From contig DF237041.1 of assembly GCA_000708835.1 (NCBI GenBank), positions 124,001 through 188,000 of the forward strand: a stretch of DNA of 64,000 bases, in the 5' to 3' direction. The DNA comes from Klebsormidium nitens (lineage: Eukaryota; Streptophyta; Klebsormidiophyceae; Klebsormidiales; Klebsormidiaceae). Both the position numbers and the translations under genes were made by a program. Positions 23,827-37,300 of this stretch are shown here, in pieces (within the stretch, counting starts at the first letter, position 1; the number at the start of each line of letters is the position of its first letter). The notes below the pieces were generated by a model. The model saw nothing but the letters and a program-made list of their open reading frames with translations. It made no database searches and had not been told where the DNA came from.

Positions 23827-26531
23827 CTAGGGCACAATGTTGAGAGCAAGACCGACCTTGGCGCTCTTCTCCATTGCCTTTGTGTCAACCTCTGAAGAGA
23901 CCGTGAAGGTGTTCTTCGGCCTCCACTCGTGTTGTATGAGAGCGGCGAGCTTTCCATGGTTGTCGAGCCGCATCTTTGTAAGCGTGAGGGGATCCAGCCG
24001 GTAAGCAGTGCCGGCGGTGAAGGTGTTCGCATTATCATCAAACTTGTGGGCGACCTCAACCCCGACTGCCGTATCCACATTCACCGAGTGATAGTAGCTG
24101 GCCGTCAGTTTGTTGCCCTTGTCCGCGCTGCAGAAGTCACAGAATAGTCAGCCGAACCACTTCCCGGTGTTCATTGAGGCTGACCAGCCATGGAGGTACA
24201 TTGCTGATTTCTTTGCTTTCCCTTGGACGAAGAAATGCAGCTGCTCCTTTCAATACAGGGTCTGAGAAGCATTCACGAACTGCAGTGAATGGTACAATGA
24301 TTGCCACTGCTTCGAAGATAGCAATTCACAGCAATCTGCTCTTCTGCTAATCTGGAGAGACCGATCCTTCGATCAACACTGTGTACGTCCAGAGCTATTC
24401 CTCACAAGCTGGCAAACAGACTTCCAATCGAGAGCCCCTGATATTCCATCAGAAGGAGTACCACTTTGCTGCTCAGAATACATAAATACATCAAACAAAA
24501 GCTCGCAACTTGAGAACATGGGTCGGAGCAACTCACAGGATCGCAGCTGCAGAGAAATCCTTTTGCGAGTACTGAACCCCTGCAGTGTACTTGGTCACTT
24601 CGCCCTTGTTGGTGTCATAAGCACCCTCGCCTCCCACCAGAACGCCATCCTTTCCGATGGCAATGGACCCCTCTGCGACTGGTGACTGCTTCAAACCAAT
24701 GCTCCCCTTCAGCCCCACAAGGCCGCGCACATACTCGATGTCAAACTGCAAATAGCAGGGGACACGTGTGAAACTAACGTCACAATGGTTGCAAAGATTC
24801 AGGAACGCAGACAACTTCGGAACACAGCGTAAGTGACGACTTCCGAATACAACGTAAATCGCACAAATAACTTGCTATGTATGTGAGTTGCTCTCTGGAC
24901 TCTTGCATTGCCAAGAGGGCGCACGGCGCAACTTATAGACGCCATCGGCTGGATAAGACCAATGTTTTGCAGAGAAAGACCAGCGTTCTGCAACCACCGC
25001 TCGCTTCGTCAACCGCGGTGGCCAAAGACACGGGATGCTTACCTTGCCCGACTGCGAGTCAGGGATGGTACCCTTGATGATGGCTTTTAGCCCTGGCGCC
25101 AGGTCATTGACGGTCGTGGTCGTGTGAATCTGCATTTATCAAGACACAATGACTTTTTCAACCACCTGGAAAAGCAGACGAACTCCGACATCCAAACATT
25201 GCACAAATGACTCGTGTGTTCCTTGGTGATCGCTGGAACAAACCCTGGTCAATTTCATGCTCTCCGGATCTTAATGCCCAGTCTTTCCAGATTTCAACAC
25301 GTTGGAATCAATGCGATTGTGTGCGGCTGTGAACCAGCTTGGATAATCCAATCTCCTTAGAATATTGAGTGGTTTGCTCAACCAAATAATGTAATCTCGA
25401 AAACCTCAAAATGAGCGATGCTAGTGCCGAGATTTAGTACGCATTCAAATGAGTACAAGATCGAACCTCATTGATTGCCGATCTGCAAGAATTGACAAGC
25501 ATTTGGCTCACCTTTGACGCCGAGTCAATCTTCCATTCAGTCTGCAGATTGTTTTTCTTGTAGCAGGCCTTGACCTCTGCCAATGCTGCCTCTCCCTTCT
25601 TTGTGCCAGTGGAAGAGAGAACCTGCAGACAAGCAAAAAACTTATGCTCGGGCACCGATGCATGCAGCCAGAGCTCTCCATTTGCTTTCAGGACAGCAAG
25701 TCCACAGATTTTGACATCCTTCAACTCGCACTTTTGAATTATTATCCAGTCAACGTAAGATGCACAACAAAGCTGCCACGAGGTCCTGAGGTGGACCAGA
25801 ACTAGGATCTGACTATGCACACATGCCTCGTCCTAGTTTTCAATCCTGAGATTTGCAATGCCTGATCAGACAGGTGAAAGCCTAGTGCAAGAAAGGCGAA
25901 ACCCTAGTGCAAGTATCAGAGATACATTGGTAACAGTATACCTTCTAAGGCAAAGCTCTTTGCCTGTCGACACCCTTCTGACTAATGCAACAATTTCTTT
26001 TCGCCACAAGCCATTTGCATGCAGAAATGCACCAGATCAAAGCAGATGACTCGTGCCAAACTCATGCAAAGGGGTTGAATACCATTACCTGGAAAATCCA
26101 GCAGAGCATACAGAAACTACAACTGTAGATAGCTTGCTCAGATATGGACCAAGAGGAGATGCTCAATCACCCATTGCAGAAATGAACTCTAAAATCAGAA
26201 ATTGTTGTTGAGCTGCTCACCAGACCAGTGGAGGTGGTGGAGTTGATGGTGACCTTCTGCTCGGTCGTGAAGTCCTTGGTCAACAAGTCTGCAAAATGTC
26301 CTCTGCGTTGAGTCAGTTTCTTCCTCCCTCCCCTGACAACAAGCAACATCAATTGTCCACCTCCAGCAATGTAAACCCTTGCCTCAGCCCCAAGTGCTGC
26401 ATCCAAATCATTGCAGCAAAGGTTAACCAGCGCAGTTTCGACCGAATAAACCATCAAACCAGCAGTTGCGCAAGAACCTTACCCTTGGTCTGCTTCCCAA
26501 TGTCACCAAAGAAAGCAGGTCCCTTAGCCAT
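23827..26531 (-). CDS. Mitochondrial outer membrane porin (VDAC), 6 exons
   Basis: Minus-strand exons: 26531-26483, 26288-26221, 25622-25512, 25129-25043, 24745-24537 and 24127-23827; 274 residues, the usual VDAC length. Start MAKGPAFFGDIGKQTK, then DLLTKDFTTEQKVTI, STGLVLSSTGTKKGE, a central part with GLVGLKGSIGLKQSP and VGGEGAYDTNKGEVTKYTAG, then DKGNKLTASYYHSVN and GTAYRLDPLTLTKMRLDNHG. The C-terminus GKLAALIQHEWRPKNTFTVS with VDTKAMEKSAKVGLAL is the eukaryotic porin signature. It forms a 19-strand beta-barrel for metabolite and ion exchange across the outer mitochondrial membrane. The last exon carries over a third of the protein. It is divergent from the CHCHD gene, whose product is also mitochondrial, over a 575-base spacer. 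Confidence 0.95.
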
Positions 26532-27106
26532 GGCTCCCGTTGCTTCTCGTTCACAACTATATCTGCAGACGCTCCAATTCAGCAACCAGTGTTCCAGCAA
26601 CCACCCTTTGCCTGCTGATCCTTCTCTGCGCGACAAGCCTGCCAGTGAATTCTGAATCTTGAAGTTGAGACTGCGCAGCTCAAAGGAGATTCTCGACACG
26701 AGGGTTAGGCGCGGTGCGAAACCCGGGTACGCTACCCTCGTTCGATTCCAGTGCTGACGTGGCAATGAATGTTCGGAGTTGGCTAGCAAGGCAGGTCAAT
26801 CACTCGACCAGTCTGAGTGATATACTTCCGCGTCGAAAGCTAAGATCCGGGTTGAGCCCAAACGGACATGGTTTAGCCTCGGCGTTGCTTGCTCTCCGCG
26901 TCTCTAGATTCCTCCTGACGTTTCCTCCTGAGCCTCCGAGTCCGAGTCAGAGGCGTGACTTCAGAGCAGAGAAACTTGAGAGGAGAAGTTGAAGCAAGGA
27001 AGAGCGCCTTTAAACGGATTGTGCATTCAGACTGAAGTTCTCTGCTACTTTTCATACCGGGGAGACACCATTTCGACATCCTTTTGATCTTGCAAACAGG
27101 AAAGCA
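26532..27106. promoter_or_regulatory. Bidirectional spacer between VDAC and CHCHD genes
   Basis: 575 bases between two divergent start codons, both for predicted mitochondrial proteins. It presumably holds both promoters and 5' UTRs and could allow co-expression; that is inference. No defined element was singled out. Confidence 0.5.
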
Positions 27107-30100
27107 ATGGCCCGTAGCAGAGGCGGAAGCCGACCAGGTGTGTATTCTTTCTGTTGGTGAAGTGAAGCTTCGACCTTCTCGGTGTGCCAAATCTTCGTTC
27201 TTCGTCACACGAGTCTTCGGAAGCTCTTGTGAAGACATCTTTCTTTCAAATACAAAGAGATATGCTTTTGGTGTTGAAACATGTCAAATCATTGCTCGAT
27301 CACACTGATTCAGTATTTTGAAAGGCCCCGTATGCAGCAAACCTGAAGATATGGTCATTTGTGCATGGGTTTGTTTGTTTTACCTTTGCAGAGGCGCAAA
27401 CTGGCTGCATCTACTTTATGTGGTGCATCGTTTGATGCGTGTGAATAGCTTTGGCTGCAAGGGGCCTGTTTAGCACGATGTGACTAGGCCTCTGGTCACA
27501 TGTTGCTCTGATGCCTGATAAGGACCGCGCTCTCCCTTTCCAAGAGGTTGATCTGGGTTTCTTGATTGAGCATAATATTTCGACCACAAATGACTCATCT
27601 TGATTGTTTTTGCACCACAGCTCTTCAGGGGCCCGCTCGCTCTGCAGCAGAGGACCACACTTGTCCTCGTTGTGAAGATTGATATTTGATTCTAGATGGC
27701 AAATACTTCCTAGACTGTTTAATCCAAATAGACTTACCTAGCTGTTCTTGCACCACAGCTCCCCGGGCGCCAGCTCGTCCTGCAGCAGCCCGCCCGGCAC
27801 CCCCTCCAGCAACGAGTGAGTTGTTTGCTTCCCTTCGCTTACCCCTATGTCTTCAGTGGGTGCAAATCTTGTGACGCCATGGTCGCCAGGGTGCAAATTG
27901 AAAGAGGGCCCTCGATGCTATTGGTCTTTTCTGTGTAAAGTTCGTCTCCGATGTCTGCACTTCATCGCAAGCATTTTCTTGTGCTTCAATAGGACCGAGT
28001 AGAAGAGTAGTCACGCAGATGTTTGACACCTTGTCGCACCCTGCGCCTTTGAAGGGTAGCGCAACGCATGATATGTTTCAGAGCCTCCTTGGGCAATCCA
28101 ATCGTGACTTCCTTTCTTGTGGGAAGCAGGAGGAACTTAGCAGTTGGGGACTAGAAGGTGGCGCTGCTATTTCCATGTCCTAATCCCCCTTCTCTGCTCT
28201 ATATTGGCCTAATTTTTGTCGCGAAGCGACTCAGTTACTGCTTGTTTCGGTGTTGCCCCATTTCCTGCACTAAACAGCGTTGCTTTCTGTGCAGCCCATT
28301 CGGCCCCCGCGCCCGCACACCATCAGCAAAGCAGCGGCGGCGGTTTGATGTCGAGCATTGGCTCCACAATTGCGCAGGGTGAGTTTGAATCTGCCATCCT
28401 GGCTTCTAGTTGTCGGGCTGAAGTAATACCTCTCTCTTTGGCTAAGATGGGAAAGGTTATTCAAGAAACATTCTGTTTGCTGTCTGCCGCAGCGGACGTC
28501 CTGCTCTGACATCTGTGTGAAGAGAAGGCGGTTTTCTGCGAAAACGAAGGACTCAAGGATTTTGTTGTCAAGGTCCAGCTGGGGGAGTGTTTCATGCGAG
28601 CCTGGCATCTGAAGTGCCACTCTGGTTTAGCCTGCCTTTTCATCGGTGTTGTGGTCAGGTTTTTGCTTGCCGTCAGTTTTGATCAGGTTGTGAAAGATGC
28701 TTCAGGTTCTGACTGGCTGGCTTGAGAGTGTCCAGGATCCTTGGAGTTTTCTGCTGTTGTGATTTGGTGTGATTTGGTGTGACTTGGTGTAAAAGGGGAT
28801 GAGGGATCAGCCTATACAAGTTGTCAAATTACCACTCAGAAGAGACGAGCATCTCGTTTCAATCTTGATCGAAGCATCAAGCCCATCCGAGCCAACTGAA
28901 TTGCGCATAACACTTTTCTTGCGATGTTTCGTTCATGTTTGAACGCCCCTCCCATTCGGCCCCAGCTGTTGAGCTTCTTGGGCTCCTTGGTAGTTAGCAG
29001 ACCTTTACTTTGTCCGCTTCCAAATGTTACCTCCAACGATCAGTTGTGGTTCTTTAAATTTTTGCATGGGGTGTACGGCCGTTGGGATTGTCGAATCCGA
29101 CAAAAATGATCAACGACAGGAGAGCCAGAATTCAGTGGTCGAGGTCTGTGTTTGCTGCTTGTTCACGGGATGTTTCGAATCTCCTCTGGTTTTGCATGTT
29201 TGCACCAAGGCCAAGGCCTATTTCCATAACTTTTGCCAGGCCTAAAAATGGAGATTCTATTGCGAGTGAGATTGTTGCTCAACACCTTTTGTTGCATAGG
29301 TTATTGAGGTCATTGGTTGCTGTTGCAGGTATGGCTTTCGGCGGTGGCAGCGCCGTCGCCCATCGGGCAGTCGACGCCGTGATGGGCCCGAGGACCGTGC
29401 ACGCGGCGCCCGAGGCTCCTTCCGCAGCCGCCGAGCCGGCTCAGTATGCTGGCAACAGCGCCGCCCAGTTTTCCAACAGCAGCATGGACAACGCCTGCAG
29501 CAACCAGACGAAGTCGTTCCGCGATGTGAGCTGTCGCTTCCTTTGTTCATTGGATCTTTCTGCAGGTGTTCCCCCCCGCTTTTGCGTCAGCTTGGTTTGT
29601 GACGAGTTGGAACGGGGCAGTTTGCCGCACGTGCCGTCGTTCCCTCAGCCGAAAGTACAGTTGAGAACAAGTGTGCTCATTGGTATCGTTCTGCTACGTA
29701 CAAAATGGTGAAGCCGAAGGCGTTGGGATTTTGCGAGGTTCAGGGACCGCTTGCAGGGATAAACGGAGACCTGCCTGGTTACCGGTTGCTTTTTGTGTTG
29801 GCAAACGTGCTTCAGTTCAAAATCAACGTCCCGCTAAACGCTCGGAGGAGAAGCGGGGTCTAAATCCGATGACGATAAGGTTTCTGGCCTGGGATGCGTT
29901 TTCCAAAGTTCATCTCATTTCTATCTTATCGTTTTCGGAGCTGCCCGAGCGACTATTGCTGGTGGTATTCTCGAATTGGATGATTTGCTCTCAAGATTGC
30001 CTACCTCTCAGCTCCGGCCTGTCACAGCTCGGACTCCCTTTCTTCTGCTTGAAGTAACGCGTTTCTTGGGCACACCCACTGCTGTTGGTCAATGTTTCCC

Positions 30101-30422
30101 AGGTACGGTAGCAGGTAATCAGGACATGAAGTGGCCCAGCTGCGCAGCATGTACGACGCCCCTGAACTGTACCAGGGGTCCTAAACGACCGGGGAAATTT
30201 GGTGTGCTTATGACGGGGAGGCTTTGAATATGGTGATTGGGGAGATTTTGATCATGGTGTTTTGATAAAATCGGAGTGCCTAAATCTATTGCCTTATGAG
30301 GATTATTAAGACGTTTGAAATTGTTTCTGCAGTGCATCGAACATTACGGCGACGACATCTCCAAGTGCCAGTTCTACGCCGACATGCTCAAGGAGTGCAG
30401 AACAAACAGCGGCTGTGAGTAA
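27107..30422 (+). CDS. CHCHD2/CHCHD10 (MIX17)-like twin CX9C mitochondrial protein, 5 exons
   Basis: Exons: 27107-27137, 27759-27815, 28295-28378, 29329-29525 and 30333-30422; 152 residues, phases close. The N-terminus MARSRGGSRP is basic and Arg-rich, as in the family. An Ala/Pro-rich linker follows, then a conserved hydrophobic glycine-zipper segment (LMSSIGSTIAQGMAFGGGSA and VAHRAVDAVMG). The CHCH domain at the end has C-x9-C twice: CSNQTKSFRDC and CQFYADMLKEC. Such proteins are imported by the Mia40/Erv1 disulphide relay into the intermembrane space and are linked to respiration, cristae organisation and stress response in yeast and animals. The second CX9C is followed by a short extension with one more Cys. 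Intron 1 holds a decayed copy of the exon 2 acceptor region. Confidence 0.92.
27605..27655 (+). repeat. Decayed upstream copy of the exon 2 acceptor of the CHCHD gene
   Basis: TTGCACCACAG followed by CTCTTCAGGGGCCCGCTCGC and TCTGCAGCAG (AG at 27619-27620) resembles the real junction TTGCACCACAG followed by CTCCCCGGGCGCCAGCTCGT and CCTGCAGCAG (AG at 27757-27758). About three quarters of the first 30 exon bases match and the eleven bases before them are identical. The copies are 138 bases apart. If used, it would be a competing upstream acceptor. Confidence 0.7.
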
Positions 30423-31775
30423 CAGTGTTTGCCCTCGTCCAAGTCTTTTGCAAACGCACGGATGCCTCATAATGCTGTTGTGCTTCTACGCCCTTACAAA
30501 AATTTTGAGGGGTTTGTCTTCGTGCTGTGGGCAGTGCGCAGTACATGCCTTAGTGAAGTAGGCGGATCCGCATGATCGACGTCCTTGTGTTCGCTTGTTG
30601 AAGCTTTCCGATGTTTTGGTTATTTGACAAACGCGTTCCCTTTGTGCAGCGGTTTTGTAGGACGACCGCTCGTCGTGGAGAGCGTTCATTATGTATTCAG
30701 CATTAGACATTACCGGCCCTCTTTGGGGTTAGTCTTGAGAAAAACTCGATTCAAATTGTTTGGTCGCCACACATGAGGCCCGCAAAGAAATGACATTTAG
30801 CCTTTGAGCATAGAAAAATATTCATCAATGGTGGCAGGTTCTCGCACACTAATATCAGTTCCCGCCCATACCTTTCGACACCTGACATGTGAAATCAGTG
30901 CCAATATGCACTGACAGGCTGATGCATGATTTATACGGGATCGGATCTGTAGCTGGGAGCTGTACAGATGCGGCATTGCATGGCGCCAGCCAACCTGCTG
31001 CAGGCAGAGCTTTCGAAGTCGGTTAATTGTCATTTAGTCATGTAACGCCCATCAATCCGACACACTATATAACTTAGCATGATCGCATGTATGCGCGTGC
31101 ACAAATAACGGAATGTGCAATGGATTTCAATGGATCTTCAGCTAGCTATATTTTGAATCGATTCGATCCGGCCCTAGCTCTTATATAATATTAGGAACCC
31201 TAGCTCTTCTTATATTAGGAATATTCCACATGCAACGCGCGTGCCAGTCGGATTCAAGCGCACATGCATGCAGCCACATCCGTATGCATCCGCTTAATTG
31301 GAGTCACTGCGCTTGGCACATGTGTGTCTATATGTGATAACCCGGGTCATGCCAGCCATGGGCCCGCCAAGACTCTCACCAGGGGAGACACGTATGAGGC
31401 TGCTTCGATCTTGCCTGAGTGATGCAGCTTTCAAGTAAGTGGCTCAGCTGGGCCGTGTTGCAGGCTGCCCTGCTCTTGCATGACACTGAGGTTCTTCTAA
31501 TGAACGTATATGTATCGATCTATTATGCTAGAGCAAATGGTACAAACAAGCATGCGGCGAACATGTCATGCAGATGCACCACAAAACAGATCTCTCGTTA
31601 TTAGAATATGCAGACAACCTTGAAGGAAGACCTCCTAGTGATTAATGGTACCGGAACTCTTGCAACGCAACCGAATTCTCTGGTTACACCACCTCTTGCA
31701 TTAATCCTGTCATAGAGCTTGGGCGTAATGAATCTCCGCAAACATTAGCACTACTGTTAGGGCCTACCGTACTTT
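30423..31775. other. Intergenic stretch between convergent genes
   Basis: About 1.35 kb between the CHCHD stop (+) and the YIPF6-like stop (-). It holds the two 3' UTR regions and an AT-rich middle part with short imperfect repeats of CCCTAGCTCTTCTTATAT near 31.16-31.22 kb. No gene was seen. Confidence 0.55.
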
Positions 31776-33731
31776 TCAGTCGTTGGCAAGGACAAGGAAA
31801 CCTACTGCCACGTACAGCAAGAACACCGGGTACACGGCGAGGGCTTTCCGTGCGGGCGGCACAGCGGACGAAAGGAACGGGTATGCTGACCAAGAGCTCC
31901 AAGCCAAGGAGACAAGAACCACCACACTCCGGAAGAGCTTGTTGCTCCAGCCTAAGCAGACAAGTGCACCCGCGTCCAGGGGGAAGAGGCAGTAACCGAG
32001 CACACTGAGGCTCTGGAAGAAGATGATCTTGCCACCCTACAAGGAGCACAGCAAGAAAGATATCTAAGCACAAGGGTAGCATACAACATAGCACACATAG
32101 ATCTGTCTTTGTGAAAACGAGGTCTGGAAGGGCGGGATTGACAGGTGGGGGACTGGGAGAAGAACCTCTACCGCAAAGAACTTGCGATCTTTGAAGAACG
32201 CAGATGAGTGTTCGAGCAGTGGGAAGGAAAACATGAAGCTGTGGGGATATGTGACAAAAGCAGGACGTGACAATTCGGTGCAGAATCCAAGTTGGTTGAA
32301 GAGAAAGCAGTGAGATCCAGAACATCTCAGGCGTCATAATTCAGATCCACTGATCTAAGGGGAATCTGCCCTTAGGCAGGATTAGTGCTGAAAGTCCTCT
32401 CTTCAGAAGTGAGATCAATTTCCTCCTATTTGAACAGCATCAAGTAGTAAGCAAAAAGTACAAGCATTTACTTACCAGAAGAATGACGTTGAGAGTCAAG
32501 ACGACTGCTCCTGAGGAGAGGACTGCAAACACGACGGCGAAGACCACGGACTGCAATGGTCGAGCAAGTCGCCAAGTCAATTGACAGCGCTCTGAGAGGA
32601 GCAAGTTCCTCTGGGTTCCTCATCTCTGAAGAAGGATACTGATCAAAGCTGCTCCCAAGTATCCCCTTCACAATCCAATCCCCGAGAGTTCTACTTGACC
32701 TTTGATTCAATTGTTCGTGCTACTCAGGTGAGAACTTTCACTGTCTAGAAAACCAACTTGCTAAAAGCAGAGACTACTGTTCATCATCTTTTACTCTTCC
32801 TGCTTGCACTGACGTTGTTCTTCTCTTAACAGACAAGAAGCCGAATTCCCAAGGCCATGAGGACGTAAACGCAATCTGTCATCAACCACGAGCCAGCTTC
32901 AGAAGGTGCATTCAGAAGAACGTGCTGGGGCTTTTCAGAGAGGCGCCATAAGTTAGATCACCATCTCAATTGAGCTGCTATTAAGTAGGCTGCACAAGCC
33001 CAGCAACTTTTCTAAGGGCAGATAATCAACCGCATTGGATTGAGCAGCTGCAAAGCAAGTTCATCGGTACAACCCTAATGTGAAAAAGTGAGCTTCTGCT
33101 TAAATTTGCCTCCAGCTCGAGCTACTGGAGGTGGTGGTTCGCAATCAACCTGATCCAAGCAGACTCTGCAAATTGTATCTGAAATTATTCTAGACTTCTT
33201 CCCGATCTTCTTCAACAAGCATGCCAGACTACTTACTTTGTTGTGCGAGGCCGAAGACGAAAGCGTCAGGGCCAGAAAGATGATGAAGAAAAGCGGGCCC
33301 CATAGATCCCAGTCGCGCAGAGCCTTCCCTGGCTGCGCCCCCGAGAAGCAGGGAAAGACCACGGTCCACACATTGCTCGCCACCCGCAAAATGTCCCTCC
33401 TCAGGGTGTGCCACACAGGCTCAGTTAGGGTTGAGTGGACGGGGGCACTTCCGAATCCCGACGCAGACGGCGCGGCTGGCGGCACTGATGAGGAGGAAGA
33501 CGCGCCATTTGGATTGGTAGAGACCGGAACCGGGGGTGCGGGCGTGCTGAACAGGCCAGCAGGCACGGGGGGAACCTGAGGAACTTTGGGGGGGCTTTTG
33601 GGGCGAGACGGGGGGAGCTGCTGGATAGGGATGGCTGGCTGGACACTGGCACTAAACAGCTGATCGATCTCGTCAATGTCGTCCCGGGAGTCCAGCAGCG
33701 CCTTGTTGGACGTCATCATGCTCCCATACAT
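31776..33731 (-). CDS. YIPF6-like Yip1 domain Golgi membrane protein, 3 exons
   Basis: Minus-strand exons: 33731-33237, 32550-32476 and 32036-31776; 276 residues, all junctions in phase 0. Residues 1 to about 95 are a cytosolic tail rich in Pro and Ser. Then come the Yip1 family landmarks: [80 protein letters not shown], and a final [20 protein letters not shown]. Five hydrophobic segments can be seen. YIPF proteins sit in ER-Golgi membranes and bind Rab GTPases during vesicle formation; YIPF6 is the Golgi type recognised by DRDWDLWGP-like and KALAVYPV motifs. The molecular role here is inferred from family. Confidence 0.9.
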
Positions 33732-34370
33732 GCGATGCGGGAGGAACTTAATCTGCCCGATTATCAGGAACCTGCCCCCAGCGAGCCAGCACTCAAAAGG
33801 AGCCTCACAATTTTCTCGCCAAGAATGAGTTGAGCCACAACTTCAGCCGTGAAGTTGAGGGGCGGATCGCAGCGCTGAGCGGACACTTGCCATTGGCCCC
33901 GGTGGGCCTTGATTTATAGCTGCCTCCCCTTTGTCAAGGCTGCAGGCACCTGCCTGCTTTTGAATGGGAAAATACCAATTACGGTAGAAAGGCGCACGGC
34001 GGATGGCCGCCAATACAGTGAGCATATATTAAAAAGCTGCACGCTTATGACGGGGTAATTTTGCGCAGCCAACTACAATCTGTAATCGTTTCTGCGTGGC
34101 TTGAGTGGCCGATTTCTGTGCTCGCATGCCCGTTTGTCCGCAATACTCCGTGGACATTTCGAAGCGTATATCTGCGAATATCCGTGCCAGGAATGGTAGG
34201 ATTCTGAATTCAACAATTTCCTGTTCCAACTGATCAGGGTGAAGGTGGGTGAAGGCGGCGACGTACACGGTACAGAAGAACTTCTGAGTTGGTTGGCGCA
34301 CTGCACCTGCATGAGGTGCTGTGGGCATTGTGAGTGGTGTGGCAGGCTGCGAAAGGCTTTTCAGAGTGGC
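33732..34370. other. Upstream region of the YIPF6-like gene and of the next gene
   Basis: Spacer of about 640 bases between the YIPF6-like start and the first supportable exon of the following plus-strand gene. It probably holds a shared promoter and possibly an unrecognised first exon. No firm element was found. Confidence 0.45.
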
Positions 34371-34375
34371 AGATT

Positions 34376-37300
34376 GCTTGCTTCAGGTTCCTTGTCAAGT
34401 ATCCACAGGTTGGTCCACTACCATTGCAAATCAAAGAGGAGGCTCTGAGGCAATGGTTGGTGGCGTTTGGAGCACCACCTCGAGCAGGTAGGAATCTTGA
34501 TGAGCAGTGCATGTTTGTCGGGAACTTTTACTCCTAATCGGTATCAGATTGTGGTCTGATGCATCGGTTCTGCATGCTGCTGATAAGCTCATTGCAATTG
34601 GGAGGTGGCTGCGACGTCCTCATCAGAAGTTGAAAAGCTACCATATCCAAGTTAAGGTTCTAGTATTGAAGTCGCCTGCTCCTCTTGTACCAGACTTGAG
34701 TGTAAAAATCGCATTTGATGGAAGCCAAAAGCATCAGACTTATTTGAGCACGATAATGCAGGCTTGCTTTGGTGCCTGCAGCTTGCAATCTTTTTGTTGG
34801 ACTTTGTTCAAATGAGGCCATCTCTTTCAAATGAAACCAGGGCTTGTGAAATTTCAGCAGGATACGCTTCTCATTTGAGCTTTTAAGGACTCTTCTTCTG
34901 TGCAACTGCATCTTTAAATTGGCATCTTCCAGTGCAACAAATGTTGTTTTGATGTGAAAGGCACACCTGCGAAGTTGTTTGATGTGCATGATATAAACAT
35001 GTAGGAGAAACAGTTGATGGTGTCAGGCTTAAACAAAAAAAGCGATCCTCAGCGAGCCCTGTTACTGAGGAACCTGATTCTACACTCTCACCTTGCAGAA
35101 ACAGTTTGCAGCCGCTGGCACGCTGCAGTTCGCTGGCAGCTCAGCCATCCCTGAGGATAAGGGCAGTGAAACTTCTAGCATCTGGACTGAAGGTCGAGAA
35201 TAAGTCTCAGATTGAGCACTAGGCAGCGAAGCAGGACACTACAACAGGACACTGCAAGAGATCCGTCTAGCTACATTGGGGGCCGCCTGTGAGTCCCCCA
35301 AGTCCACCTCTAGCTTGATGCTTCCCCAAGGGAAAGTCTCCGCTGCTGGTGCAAAGCGACAGAAGCGGAGCGAGGGGCCGTGCGGTGCGCTGGAGCTCAA
35401 CCCCCCGAGCATGGCAACGGCCTCCGGACCGTCTGCGCAAGCAGCGAGCGCTGCCGGACAGCAGCACCGGTCCGCAGGGAGGTTTCCGCAGGGCACGTTT
35501 TTCTTCCGTGCGCACGTAGCAAGCCCTGAGGAGTCGGAACACGGGAAGCATGCGGAGCAGGGAGTGGCTCTGGTGTTCAGCCCGGGGTTTCCGTCGGAGT
35601 TCGACCTGCTCTTGCCACCGCAGGTGCTGCAAAAAGCTGGCCTCCGGCCAAAGCCACCGCCGGACGAAGCGGGGCCGTCAACCTCAAGCGCAGGGGTGGG
35701 TCCCGCTTTCTCGGAAGCCTAAATGGTCTATGAACACAAGGGAGGCACAAGCGAGCATGTCCTCAGCTGGTCTTCTGCCTCAGGTCACGGAGTTTGTACC
35801 GAGCTTCACTTTATCTTTGTGGCGTTTCTTTCTGTGCCACAACTAGATGCACCCGAGTCTCACACCTTCTTTGGTGAACAGGTTCCTTCACGCTCTGTGT
35901 TGTACTCGCTTCGTCAAACTTTCTCTGATTCAGATTGTTCAACCCCATCCACATCAGGTTCGCTTGCCAATCTCTGGAAATGCCAAGGGCGATTCTTATC
36001 CTTGTTGAAGCCCTTGTTCACAGGGGGATAAGGAAGGTGCTTGATTCTCCCATGGTCTGGTTGCTCTGTCCCGCAGGGATGTGTCCAATACAACTTCATC
36101 TCTGTACTTGGCAAAGAGATTCCGAGTGTTGTGTGGCAGTCACACAGATTCTACTTGCTTTGCCTGAAAGGCTTTTTTCAAACAGACAAAGAATCTTGAA
36201 CAGTCTCCTGTCTTATTGCCTCACCTCTCTCGCAGCCTCTCTTCAGAGCAAGAAGTTTATTTTGCAATGGTGGCCCCTCTTGAACACCATCATACCTCCG
36301 AGTTCCTGGTCCGTCAAATTATGAATCTCCTACCTCCTCCTCATTTTCGACCTCCTTCCGAGTCTAGCCGAGCCTGTGACGCGAGAACGGCAGGCCAGAA
36401 GGGAGTAGAGCCTCCCGTCCTTTATATCTAATTTGCCTCGTCCCTTTTCCTGCCCCTGAGCACTCTGAATTCCGCAGAATCTGATGTTCGATTCCCTTAG
36501 TGAGATTCTCAATTTGCAGTTCGTGGAGTACGGGCCGCTAGACTGCTCGGTTCAACTACAGCTAGCAGGGAGCGAAAGCATCGTGACCGGCCGCTTGGAT
36601 GCAGCCGCCCCCCCTTCCTCTGGCCTGCCTGACCCCCCCCCTTCGACAAGCTATGTCCCTCCAGAGTCAATAGTGGCGCGTGTCCGCTCCAGAAGGAAAA
36701 AGGTGGGTCGTTCTTTTGGTCCTCGCTCCAAATACTCTCTTCTTACCTGCACTTCGTATCCAATACTTTTCCAGGGGTTGTAGGGGCGGATAGTCGGCAG
36801 ACAAGGCAGGGAAGCCCGATCAGGGATTAGTACCGGGGAGATTGCATCGTTTCGAGACGAACGAAATCCAAGTAGGAGCACCGATGAGTGTGCTAGTCAG
36901 TGTGACGAGTCAACCAAAGATGGAAGATTGATGCATAGCATGGGGCTGTATCCGGCAGTCAGCTGACTCAACGGACGCGTACGTAAATGGGCTTCGTAAG
37001 CTGCCTTTATGGAAGAAGGGCCGGTGCTGGTGGGATGTCAGAGAGCAAACGACCGGGGGCGAATTCCGAAAGCCATGCCTCAGAAGTTTCGACTTTTTGG
37101 AGACTGGTTCCTGGACTTGCTGCAGCTGAATTACTATACGAATAGGGGGACTCGATTCGGTAGGAAGATTGTCACACTGGGTCGGATTGTTATGGGTCAG
37201 ACCCCTTAGAAAAAGCTTCTTTTGCAGCATTGCAGTACAAGGAGCGGTGCATCCTCACTTTACTGCCATCACGTCTAGCAAGTCGGCCACCAAGCAGAGA

